DNA from: Acanthaster planci
Taxonomy: Eukaryota > Echinodermata > Asteroidea > Valvatida > Acanthasteridae
DNA: 13,654 nt
Assembly: GCF_001949145.1 (NCBI RefSeq)
Contig: NW_019091525.1
Location: 108,117 to 121,770 of the forward strand
Direction: 5' to 3'
Position numbers and translations under genes: made by a program. Positions 1 through 7,471 of this stretch are shown here, one piece after another. The notes under the pieces are model-generated. The model ran no database searches. It saw nothing but the letters and a program-made list of their open reading frames with translations, and had not been told where the DNA came from. How positions within the stretch are numbered: the stretch's first letter is position 1; every line of letters starts with the position of its first letter.

Positions 1-57
1 AAGTAAAAATATAAATAGGAATTTATGTATTTTACATGTTTTATTTTGAAATCTCGT

Positions 58-221
58 GAGAGATTCTGTGAGATTCCAGCCACGCGCATGCGCAGTCATA
101 TTGGCACGGTGTAGTTTCAACGATAACCTTGAAACAATTTTCTATACTTTTATCCACAATCACTGAAGTAATCTTCGGCTTGTGAGAACCTTTGTTTGCC
201 TGTTTTCACTTTGTGATAATC
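58..221 (+). promoter_or_regulatory. Probable 5' terminal/promoter region of the YR retroelement, with NRF1-like palindrome
   Basis: This stretch precedes the first plausible gag-like ATG at 222. It contains CGCGCATGCGCAG at 83-95, which fits the NRF1 consensus (YGCGCAYGCGCR), a CpG-rich site common in animal promoters. Positions 68-102 recur in inverted orientation at 3591-3625 with 33 of 35 bases identical; both differences are CpG to TpG/CpA type. Such an inverted relationship suits an element terminus. The promoter role is inferred and no TATA box is evident. It could instead be a fragment of a separate repeat family that the element landed in. Confidence 0.35.
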
Positions 222-1597
222 ATGGGCACAGCAGGAAAATCAAAGTCTACAGAGACTGTCGGGAAACGACTGACAAACTCGAGCAAAAACACACGGTCAA
301 ACCAGGCAGCTTGCACCAGTACTAATGTACTCACATGTATAAGCTCGACGTTGTCACAACCAACACACATGTAACATGCACCGATGCCTTAACCACGGTA
401 AGTGCAACGATGTTGCCGCCACGCACGCCAAACAAGACAACGAGTTCAAGCAAGCCGGACCTGTCAAAGCCAAAAAAGGCACACTGTAGCAAGTCTTCGG
501 ACGATGCAGCTATAGCCAGAGAAACTTGAGGAACTTATGAGCAAGCAGGTGGAAGAAATAGAGTTCAAGAAATTATCATGGGTACATTGGCACCTTACAT
601 GGTGGCGGCGGCCGACGATGAGAACGGTATCTACAATAACTATACAGGCACGGAGAATACCAATGAGGAGGTCAGTTTGTGTGACCAAACCGATGATGAC
701 ATGGTTTCTGAACCTGTCTGTGCTACTGGACTAATGTCCACAAACCAACAAAACCCAGACTCAAAACCACAGGCACAGCAGGCTGACTCCAACCAGACTG
801 CAACACCACAGGCGTTGCCTACGGACCAAGGGTTTGTTCCATCTGGGGTTGGTAACCCTATTAAGGAGGACATAGCGAACCGCCTAACTTTCCATCTGAA
901 AGACAAAAATCTGGATGACACTGCAGACACATATCAGTGCCTCAGTAACTGTGGGGCTTTAGCAGTGCCCAAAGTCCACCCACAAATCTGGAACAATATC
1001 TCAGCTAAAACCCACTCCAGAGACCAGAAGCTTCAAAGGGTGCAGAAATCCCTCATAAAGGGGGGTCACTGCTCTCACTCGTGCCTTTAAGGGTTGATTA
1101 AACGCCGAACAGGAAGATGGTCTTGCTCTTTTAGCCTCGGCTAATTTTGAACTGAGTAGTTCAAGTAGTGCAAGGAGCTCATCAGACCAGACCTGAACCA
1201 AAAATATGCAAACCTGTGCAGACCGTCAACAAAGGTGACACAGTGGTTGTTTGGCATTGACCTGGGAACACAGCTAAAAGAACTCCAGGAGGAGTAGAAG
1301 GTCATGATGGGGGTGATGCGCTTCGCACGCCAACAAGGAGGGGGTTTTCTTTCACCCTTATGCAAACAAACGTCTCCAAGCTGCAGGCTGGAAAGCAGGT
1401 GGACATACCTCTGGAACTAAACAAAGCTCCTTTTTTAGGGGGAGTCACACCCAGCTGAAGCTGAAACAGTTCCCATGCCACCGCACCAACCAATATCAAG
1501 GGAGGCAACACACCCAAGGCCAACAAAAGAACAGCCAGGCCAAGAAACCAACCGAGATGAGTACCTTGCAGGCCGGGCAAGCCCTACCGCAGTCCAG
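222..1597 (+). pseudogene. Degenerate gag-like ORF of a DIRS-like (tyrosine recombinase) retroelement
   Basis: This is not an intact gene. From memory of DIRS/YR-type element proteins in invertebrate genomes, I recognise the nucleoprotein-like first ORF. The clearest part is at 848-1090 in frame 2, with a segment around V-P-K-V-H-P-Q-I-W-N-N followed by R-D-Q-K-L-Q-R-V-Q-K-S. It continues in frame 3 at 1101-1193 (Q-E-D-G-L-A-L-L-A-S-A-N-F-E-L) up to a TGA at 1194. It returns to frame 2 at 1205 (Y-A-N-L-C-R-P-S-T-K-V-T-Q-W-L-F) up to a TAG at 1295. A serine/threonine/proline-rich N-terminal part starts at ATG 222 and is broken by stops and shifts before 578. The end, near 1540-1597, is glutamine-rich and followed by CAG|GTAGGTAT, which resembles a splice donor. 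At least three frame changes and several stops make translation as one protein impossible. The family call rests on remembered similarity, so a profile search is needed. Confidence 0.55.
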
Positions 1598-1691
1598 GTA
1601 GGTATACACACCAAAGGGTTGGAGATAAACTGTAATATGCATTTACAGATAAATTATGTACATATAGGTGGTCAATTGACAAAAGGTGAAA

Positions 1692-2276
1692 AGTGTGTTC
1701 GACTATTTGCGCAAACTGTCTCCTGCCCCCGCACTCTCACTAAAGGAACTGACATTGAAACTAATCATGCTTCTGGAATTGGTTACAGCATAGAGAACAC
1801 AGACGTTACACAAACTACACCTTGACAAGATGCAGTTGAAAGCCAGTTCACCATCCTGGATCTGCTCAAGCAAAGTAAACCAGAGAACACTGGAATGATC
1901 ATTAAACTTAAAGCTTAGTCCCGGACAGCCGACTGTGTGTGTACATCTACCTTAAACACGACCTGGCATGAACCAGTTCGCTTAGGAATTGGGTAGAAGC
2001 AAAGAAAACCAACATCTGATCAGTTACAGGCTCCCACATGGTGCTGTCAGTAAGGACTCAGTCGCAAGATGGATCAACATAGTGTTACATCAAGCAGGTG
2101 TGGACACATCATGCTTCAAGGCTCACTCCACGTGAACAGCTGCCGCATCCACTGTAAACAGAGTGCAAGTGCCTATCACTGACATCCTTCGGACTGCAGG
2201 TTGGTCTTCAGAGACCACCTTTCAGAAGTTCTACAACAAACCACTCAGTGCACCCCAGGAAATGGACATGCCTTGC
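1692..2276 (+). pseudogene. Degenerate tyrosine recombinase (YR) catalytic domain
   Basis: Tyrosine recombinases cut and rejoin DNA through a covalent 3'-phosphotyrosine, using a conserved R...HxxR...H/W...Y set. Here the N-terminal part of the catalytic domain is in frame 3 (1692-1847), with V-F-D-Y-L-R-K and then the Arg I region R-T-Q-T-L. That Arg codon is 1794-1796 and is preceded by an amber stop at 1791. Reading shifts to frame 2 (1847-1915), then frame 1 (1912-1995, with a TGA at 1969), then frame 3 (2019-2276). In the last segment are the box II His (2124-2126), the position of Arg II now a TGA stop (2133-2135), the box III Trp in A-G-W-S-S (2202-2204) and the nucleophile Tyr in F-Y-N-K (2232-2234). 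The order and spacing fit the DIRS-like YR family. With three shifts and several stops the enzyme is dead. Confidence 0.75.
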
Positions 2277-2973
2277 TTAACAGTTGTTCTTATAAAAATG
2301 ACTCAAATGGAATGCCTGTGCATAGTTCCATCTGTATATTGTTATTGACCTGATGTGTTTTATATGTTGGCAGTCCCTAGGGTAATTCAAGAGCAGTACC
2401 ATGGTTCAGTGCTGATGATGTACATGTACGTCATAACCATTTGTGAGGAGGCAAATATTGGCCTGTTTAGCTTCATTGAATATTGGACGTGTATTTTGCA
2501 ATTCCAGTTATGTACTATATTTGTTCATGTCTTCACTTGGAATTGCTTGATTGATACATCATGTTACAGAAGGCAATGCTTATACAAGTGTGTTAATTGG
2601 CCTTGAACGCCAAACAAGTATACAGTGACCAAGACTTGATAGGAGCCCAGGTACATGTAGGTAGTTAAAGACAGTTGTCATCAATGTTTGGTGCTAGATA
2701 ATGAAGCAGCTACTTTTAAGCTTGAAAGAAAAGCTGTGTTTTCTCAAACAGTTTGGTACAGATGAAAGCCTCGTGTTGGAGTTTAACAGCTTTATTAAAA
2801 CACTACTGTACAGCAAAATCACATGAACTTGGCTTTAGGAAGTGTTATCTTATGCCAAAGTTAGTTAACGTTCTGGAAGAATCTCTCTATACAGACTCCA
2901 TACTGGATATTCAGCCAGTGCCTTTTAACATCTCAAGGAATCTCTTGCGATATTTTGAAATAAAATGAAGGGA
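2277..2973. other. Gene-poor stretch after the YR remnant
   Basis: No recognisable gene is present. Two TACATGTA palindromes occur (2421 and 2652). Around 2746-2968 two neighbouring frames read as protein-like fragments after a pyrimidine-rich run ending in CAG at 2754 or earlier. They are short, in different frames, and match nothing I know. The last bases, aaaatgaaggga just before TTAA (2974-2977), resemble the outer flank of element B on the other side. Confidence 0.4.
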
Positions 2974-2977
2974 TTAA

Positions 2978-3414
2978 AGAGCAACTCAAAGGAAAACATG
3001 TTTTCTCTCATTTTATCTGTTCAAATAAATATAGCAGCATCCAAATTGAACGCAGTGTCATTTGTCTTCAGAGCTCAACTATAACAAGCTAAAAAAATCC
3101 TTGCCCTGTGTTCGTAGTGGATAAACCCCTGTGCATGTGAAACAATGCATATAGCCATAGTTTGGCATGCACAACGGTTTATCCACTAAGAACACAGGAA
3201 GAGGGTTTCCTTCGGTTTCTCTGTTTTCTCAGAATGTTGCAATCTACATTCAACATGTTCAGAATTTGCATCTTGGCATGAACAGAAAAAAAGCCCTTTT
3301 TAGCTTGTTATAGTTGAGCTCTGAAGACAAATGACACTGCGTTCAATTTGAATGCTTCCATATTTATTTGAACAGATAAAATCAGAGAAAACATGTTTTC
3401 CTTAGAGTTGCTCT
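2978..3414. mobile_element. MITE A: long-armed hairpin element flanked by TTAA
   Basis: The two ends are inverted copies of each other. The left arm (about 2978-3096) and right arm (about 3297-3414) are some 118 bases long and differ at only a handful of positions. The ends read AGAGCAACTC and GAGTTGCTCT. TTAA stands immediately outside both ends (2974-2977 and 3415-3418), as a target-site duplication would. Inside is a second inverted pair, with GTGGATAAACC in the left part and GGTTTATCCAC in the right, so almost all of the 437 bp could fold on itself. There is no ORF of note. TTAA duplications are known for piggyBac and Kolobok superfamilies; the AGAG terminus is not the usual CCY of piggyBac. 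The mobilising transposase would be supplied from elsewhere. Confidence 0.85.
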
Positions 3415-3418
3415 TTAA

Positions 3419-3688
3419 ATGAGAACTTACCTGATTGAAATTTAATCCCAATTGTATGGGAAAGGGTGAGCGAGAGATTACGTGCCCTGCTCTCCCGCCC
3501 TATTTCTCTATCAGTAGGACAAGTTCTCATTGATCCCTTCAGTGGTAACTGGGATAAGGTTTTTCATCTGACCTCATATCCGGGTTTTCAAATATGACTG
3601 TGCATGCACGTGGCTGGAATCTCACATTATCTCTTGCTCGCCCTTTCTCATAAAATTGGGATTAAATTTCAAACAGGTAAGCTCTCAT
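3419..3688. mobile_element. MITE B: TTAA-flanked inverted-repeat element
   Basis: The left arm (3419-3483) and right arm (3624-3688) are inverted copies with roughly 85-90% identity, beginning ATGAGARCTTACCTG. TTAA lies outside each end (3415-3418 and 3689-3692); the left one is shared with MITE A. The arms contain CTTACCTG at 3426-3433 and CAGGTAAG at 3674-3681, a consensus 5' splice site on opposite strands. The unpaired centre (3484-3623) ends in a 35-base segment that is an inverted copy of 68-102. Similarity between the arms appears to continue about 12 bases past the TTAA, so the true borders may be slightly wider. Confidence 0.75.
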
Positions 3689-3692
3689 TTAA

Positions 3693-4395
3693 TCCTGTCA
3701 TTTTCACAATCTGTTGAAAAATTATATTCTTAACCTCCCAGAGTGTATGTAATATCAGTGAAATTGGAAAATCAAGGATTTTTAGGGTTAATCAAATTAG
3801 CCCCTCATTCATTAGAGAAAACTGTGCATACACCAGGATCCAAAAACAATTGATGCATCCAAACACAAAATCATGAACATCAAATATCTTATACAGTTAA
3901 CAACTGTCTCCTGTGCAGGGGTTTGTGGGTTTTGTACACCAACTCACCTCAAGTGCAATTTGCCCCCACAGGTGTATAAAACACCATGGACCCTGTCACA
4001 GCAGGTGTCAAGTGGTTTGATATACATGTACATGTGCCATGGTCATAGATTACACTGGAACCTTCATATGTGAAATATGTGGATATATTTTTATTGCATG
4101 ACAAAGTGAGACACTTGTACAGCAAATTAGATGTTACATTAGAAGGAAAATCATTGTTGAGTTGTAGCAAAACTGCTGTCGTTTGGTTCTTTTATGATTT
4201 TTGTGGTGGATGGGGGAGGAAGAGGGAAAAATAGGGAGAAATTTATGATTTATAAGAACTGTTTTTCAGAGAAAGCTGGTATTCACAATGCACTTGTTTT
4301 TTGTCAAGTGGTTGAATTTTAAGACATCATTTGTATGACTTTTTTTGAAAACATTGACAAGATTGAAGAGCAGATGAGATGAGACAATGACATGA
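3693..4395. other. No gene recognised
   Basis: This is AT-rich sequence with one TACATGTA (4023-4030). A pyrimidine-rich run followed by CAG at about 3971, with GTGTATAAAACACC after it, could look like an acceptor or a TATA box. The following open frame is too short and compositionally plain to call an exon. It may be intronic sequence of the host gene whose exons begin at 4942. Confidence 0.4.
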
Positions 4396-4510
4396 GCATG
4401 ACCGTAAGTCTAGCATAGCTGGGTGCACGACCGTAAGTCTAGCATAGCTGGGTGCATGACCGTAAGTCTAGCATAGCTGGGTGCATGAGCTAAAGTCTAA
4501 TAACCTGGGG
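4396..4510 (+). repeat. 29-bp minisatellite, three near-perfect copies plus a decayed fourth
   Basis: Units lie at 4396-4424, 4425-4453 and 4454-4482. They differ at one base (gcatg or gcacg at the start). A diverged, slightly shorter fourth copy follows at 4483-4510. Each full unit contains ACCGTAAGTCTAGC, so a GTAAGT donor-like hexamer recurs three times. Just downstream CGGTCATG (4515-4522) is the inverse of the CATGACCG present in units 1 and 3, allowing hairpins. Confidence 0.95.
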
Positions 4511-4941
4511 ATTTCGGTCATGGTCAGAGTAAAGAGAATAACGTGTGAATGCTCACATGCTTCAATGACCCTCACACAGCATATCTGCAGTAATTATTGC
4601 ACAGTACCACTGCGGCTATCCATCCTCGTACCCAAGATTTAAAAATAATTACAACGCAGTGGACACGTCAGGTCAACTATGGGAAAACCCACCATTATCC
4701 ATTTTTTTTGTAGCCCAGCAACATTGCTAATGCAATCAATCATAAATGATACTCGCATGCTTGTGGCATATCGTGATCAATTGACAACCAATAAAATTTC
4801 ATTATCTGTGACCATGGTATAACAATTAAGCATGTACTATTACCTACAAAGGTACTGTCAGTTTGTTTAGAAAATATTCATTTTGAAATGAGATGAGAAC
4901 GATTAAAGGAAGTCTGCCTTTTAATTTTTTAATTTTGTCAG
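4511..4941. other. Probable intron 3' part upstream of the first recognised exon
   Basis: No gene is recognised here. The stretch ends with a long T-rich tract (about 4915-4937) and GTCAG at 4937-4941, a good 3' splice site. An ATG at 4893 opens a frame running into the exon, but it lies within the pyrimidine tract context and is probably not the true start. Confidence 0.45.
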
Positions 4942-5141
4942 ATGATAGAAAAACCAAAATACACTCAAGTAACGGATTTGAGAACAAAGAAATTGAAAAA
5001 AGCCCAGAAGCCAAGAAGAAGGGAAAGAGGAAAACAGAAGCAGAAGAAGATGAGGAGAATGATAAGGAGAAGACAGAAGATGGAGAAAAGGATGATGGTG
5101 AAGAAGGAACAGGAAGAGGCCAGCAGTCAGATGAACCCAAG
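4942..5141 (+). CDS. Internal exon of host gene: Lys/Glu-rich segment of a CaaX protein
   Basis: The exon is bounded by a T-rich acceptor ending TTTTGTCAG (4941) and a donor AAG|GTACAA (5141|5142). The 200 bases carry 66 codons plus two bases completing a split codon, so the upstream intron is phase 1 and the downstream one phase 0. The encoded segment is strongly charged: a short N-terminal part (K-T-K-I-H-S-S-N-G-F-E-N-K-E) followed by alternating lysine and glutamate/aspartate runs, then G-R-G-Q-Q-S-D-E-P-K. This suggests a disordered or helical charged linker; a nuclear localisation-like basic patch K-K-K-G-K-R-K is present. I do not recognise the family, and the N-terminal exons are not identified. 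The purine-rich bias also gives open frames on both strands, so exon status rests on the matching splice sites and phase with the next exon. Confidence 0.65.
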
Positions 5142-5610
5142 GTACAAACATTATTGAACAATGTTAGTAGTATTATGCATACAACATTCAGTTGTCAGCA
5201 TGAATCATTTTCATTCATTGTTTCATTTGTCTCATCACGTGGCTTGTATGCTTGGTCTCATTACAAATCTGTTAATACCTCCACAGAGCATGCCACACCA
5301 GTATGGAGGTAATCCATACATGTAGCTTTACATCTGAAATGTACATGTACACTCACTGAGTAACAAAATTGATAGCTGAAAAAATGTCACATAGGCCTAC
5401 AGTATTATATTCTTCCTGGAGACAATTTTGTAAGTTATGCAACAAATCAGTTTGTTGTTGTCATTACACAGTGATGCAACCAAATGGGAATACTCATGAT
5501 TAAATGCAGCATTGCTTTGGTATCCTAGAAAATGTGTTTGATCTGTTAACTGCAGTCGGTTGTGTAGCAAGACCATTTTCAAGATGTATTTTGCATTGGG
5601 GAGATGTTAA
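5142..5610 (+). other. Intron, 5' part
   Basis: This is non-coding sequence following the GTACAA donor. It holds two TACATGTA palindromes (5317 and 5342). Nothing else is recognised up to the inverted-repeat element at 5611. Confidence 0.5.
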
Positions 5611-5896
5611 TTTATATAATGGATTTTGCCCTTACCCAACGTATATTAAAAAAATACATTATACATCCCCCCAACGCCCTGCTTCACCTGACTCGGACCA
5701 GCCAGCCGACCCTGGCAAGCTCTGTGGTCGAGTGATTAAGACGTCTGCACTAGTAAGCAGGAGGTCGTGGGTTCGAGTCCCAGTCGAGTAAGCTTATAAA
5801 TATTTTCGCAAGCTCTTGGACAAGTACTGAGCATACAATGTTTATTAATATATACGTTGGGCAAGGGCAACTTAAAAGGGCAAAATACATATATAA
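5611..5896. mobile_element. Inverted-repeat element carrying a tRNA-like unit
   Basis: The left arm (5611-5650) contains TTTATATAATGG, ATTTTGCCCTT and ACCCAACGTATATTAA. The right arm (about 5846-5896) contains the inverse in the same order, TTAATATATACGTTGGGC then AAGGGCAAAAT and ATATATAAA. An extra block of roughly 13 bases (a duplicated AAGGGCAA-like piece) separates the two parts on the right. Between the arms lies a C-rich leader (5666-5715) and a tRNA-Thr-like sequence. No target-site duplication is obvious. It may be a MITE that captured a tRNA or SINE, or a SINE with secondary inverted ends. It lies in the intron between the two recognised exons. Confidence 0.65.
5718..5790 (+). tRNA. 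tRNA-Thr-like sequence (anticodon AGT), probably a pseudo-tRNA or SINE head
   Basis: The 73-base unit has an A-box-like stretch TGGTCGAGTGATTAAGACG (5725-5743) and a perfect B box GGTTCGAGTCC (5770-5780). The anticodon loop CTAGTAA (5750-5756) places AGT at 5752-5754, which would decode threonine. The anticodon stem has four pairs plus an A-A mismatch next to the loop. The T stem GTGGG/CCCAG has a G-G mismatch at its base. The acceptor arms (5718-5724 and 5784-5790) pair at only about five of seven positions. These defects argue against a working tRNA. The boxes could still recruit RNA polymerase III, as in tRNA-derived SINEs. Confidence 0.7.
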
Positions 5897-6926
5897 ACAA
5901 GACCATTTTGATGGATAGAGGGGTTAAATGTGAAACAGAGCATGCAACACATGTGGTGAAAGGCAGACAGGGTTCTATAAAATCACAATCTTCTTTGTGG
6001 CAGCATTGTTCTGATTGGCCCCAAAAAGGAATGCTCGTGGCTACAGAATTTCTGAAGTTCTCATAATATTAGTAAAGGGCTCTTTATTAGCTAATGTCAG
6101 TAATATATTGAAGGCTAAATAATAGCACAAGGGGCATGGATGCTGAATGCAAAATAATTCTCTTATACCCTCCCGACCCTGCAGTACACTTGTACTTCTG
6201 TTTCGATGTTACTCAGAACAGAAATCAGTTTTGTTGCATTTGCTGGCTGACTTGGGTTGAGTTTGGGCCACCCACTGTAAGTCTCTCTTTTGGTGATATT
6301 TTGGTGGGGCATCTCAGCTACATGTACAAGTACATGTACATGTATAGTAAGAGGGGCAGTGACAGCACTGTCAGTCATGGTCGTCGTTCATTTCAAGTCC
6401 TAGTTGGTTAAATCTTACATGAAACTTAGTGTCCAACTGCAACAAAAGTCATTTCCTAAAATCATGATCAAAATGGGAACTTTTTAACATATTTTAAGAG
6501 ATCTCATAGATCTTTTTATTAAGAAATTAGGTCTGAACTTAACTCTAGCCCTTGTTGGAATTTGTGAACTTTGTGAGATTGATTTGGATTTTTTTTTCAT
6601 ACTATTTCTGTTCGCATATGGACTCATGTTCTGTCACTCCATCATGCATGTTCCCTTCCATGATCTGTAAGTTTCATGAAATTCATTCATTTTTTTCAGA
6701 ATCATGACATTCTAAAATTAAGTTTCATTCTGCAGTTGCTTTTGTATGTACTGTGTACAACTTCTTAATTTTTCTTTTTCGGTGCAAAATGGTTCATAAA
6801 TAATTAGTTAGGGTTAGTATCAAGGGTGGATCCATCCTACCTATGTTGGTGAAGGTTTATTCTAATAATTTGGATTATTTCAACTTAAAACAACAAGTTT
6901 ACTCTTTACTCTCCTTCCTATCTCAG
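5897..6926 (+). other. Intron, 3' part
   Basis: There is no gene in this stretch. It contains a TACATGTA cluster at 6319-6344 (three overlapping or adjacent copies). It ends with the pyrimidine-rich tract TTTACTCTCCTTCCTATCTCAG (about 6905-6926), a strong 3' splice site. Confidence 0.55.
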
Positions 6927-7046
6927 GCCTGGCAATTCTGGAAGAAGAAAACACCCACTTCCAAGGTGGACAAGTCCTCCAGTAGTGTTTCCAGTGAAGA
7001 CAAACCAGCAAACCAGAACAAATCAAAGACTTGTTCCATTTTATAG
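6927..7046 (+). CDS. Terminal exon of host gene, ending in a CaaX prenylation box (C-S-I-L)
   Basis: The exon begins after a strong acceptor (CTCAG at 6926) in phase 0, matching the phase 0 donor at 5141. It encodes 39 residues: A-W-Q-F-W-K-K-K-T-P-T-S-K, a serine-rich stretch, then N-Q-N-K-S-K-T-C-S-I-L and TAG at 7044-7046. The last four residues fit CaaX; a final Leu usually directs geranylgeranylation by GGTase-I. Nearby lysines and the aromatic W-Q-F-W could help membrane contact. The product would thus be a charged protein anchored to a membrane by a lipid tail. The family is not recognised. It could be the C-terminal hypervariable tail of a small GTPase or another prenylated scaffold, but the catalytic part lies outside the recognised exons. 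Confidence 0.75.
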   Translation, partial: AWQFWKKKTPTSKVDKSSSSVSSEDKPANQNKSKTCSIL

Positions 7047-7251
7047 CAGGCAAATTTCAAGTAATTGTGGAACAAAACCATTTAATTTCTTTTCTGTGAA
7101 TAACGTACACACTGCATTACTGCAACAAGCAGTATAAACTGGTGATGGATGCTTAGATCATTACAGGCAGCCACTACTCAGAAAAAGTAAACCCGGTATT
7201 TTATCATTATTTTGAAAAGACCACCAGTCACTTTCCCAATGACAAAACTTT
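7047..7251 (+). other. Probable 3' UTR of the CaaX gene
   Basis: This is AT-rich sequence directly after the TAG. No canonical AATAAA occurs before 7291, where one lies inside transposon C; later ones occur near 9026, 9262 and 11890. The transcript end cannot be fixed from sequence alone. Confidence 0.4.
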
Positions 7252-7257
7252 CATTAA

Positions 7258-7471
7258 CCCTAACCTTCCGCAACCACACAGAATTAAACAGAAATAAAGT
7301 GTTTAATTCTGTGGGGATAGGTCTGGTCGGCCCAAACAGCTGTCTTTTGCATTGGGTTTGGCATACCTAAGAAAATTGAAGTCCAACAGCCTCTGTGCAC
7401 AAATTCCCATATGGGTGTTTAACTTTGTGTGAATGGGGAAGGTTAGGGCCAGCAACCCTTGGGGCTAAGGG
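7258..7471. mobile_element. MITE C: TTAA-flanked element with piggyBac-like CCCT ends
   Basis: The element is bordered by TTAA at 7254-7257 and 7472-7475, and both outer ends read TTAACCCT from outside in. A perfect 12-base inverted pair, CCCTAACCTTCC (7258-7269) and GGAAGGTTAGGG (7437-7448), lies terminally on the left and 23 bases in on the right. A 14-base perfect hairpin is embedded (7277-7290 with 7300-7313, loop of 9 bases). TTAA duplication plus CCC termini is the piggyBac signature. There is no transposase ORF. Confidence 0.55.

Larger units (their letters stand above)
58..2276 (+). mobile_element. Remnant of a DIRS-like YR retroelement, without visible reverse transcriptase
   Basis: This groups the NRF1-bearing 5' segment, the gag-like region and the YR domain. 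Autonomous DIRS-type elements normally carry reverse transcriptase and RNase H between gag and YR. Here only about 95 bases (1598-1691) separate the two, and I see no RT motif such as YxDD in any frame there. This is an internally deleted or non-autonomous copy, or a gag-YR element of another kind (a Crypton-like origin cannot be excluded). The 3' border is uncertain. An inverted match to its 5' end at 3591-3625 would suit a DIRS-type inverted terminal repeat, giving a span of up to about 3.6 kb that includes later insertions. Confidence 0.5.

Noticed and set aside
1302-1580. 92-codon minus-strand frame opposite the gag-like region
   Set aside because: It is a shadow of the glutamine-rich gag-like end, whose plus-strand pieces match the expected element order.
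3971-4003. Possible mini-exon or TATA box (GTGTATAAAACACC) after a pyrimidine tract
   Set aside because: It is too short, has no phase partner that I can identify, and no initiator context.
4844-5161. Minus-strand frames rich in Ser/Phe/Leu opposite the charged exon
   Set aside because: They are the complement of the purine-rich exon at 4942-5141. The plus strand has matching splice sites and phase, the minus strand does not.
5504-5791. 95-codon plus-strand open frame
   Set aside because: Its C-terminal third is a translation of the tRNA-like unit and its middle is an inverted-repeat arm. No acceptor or conserved motif supports it.
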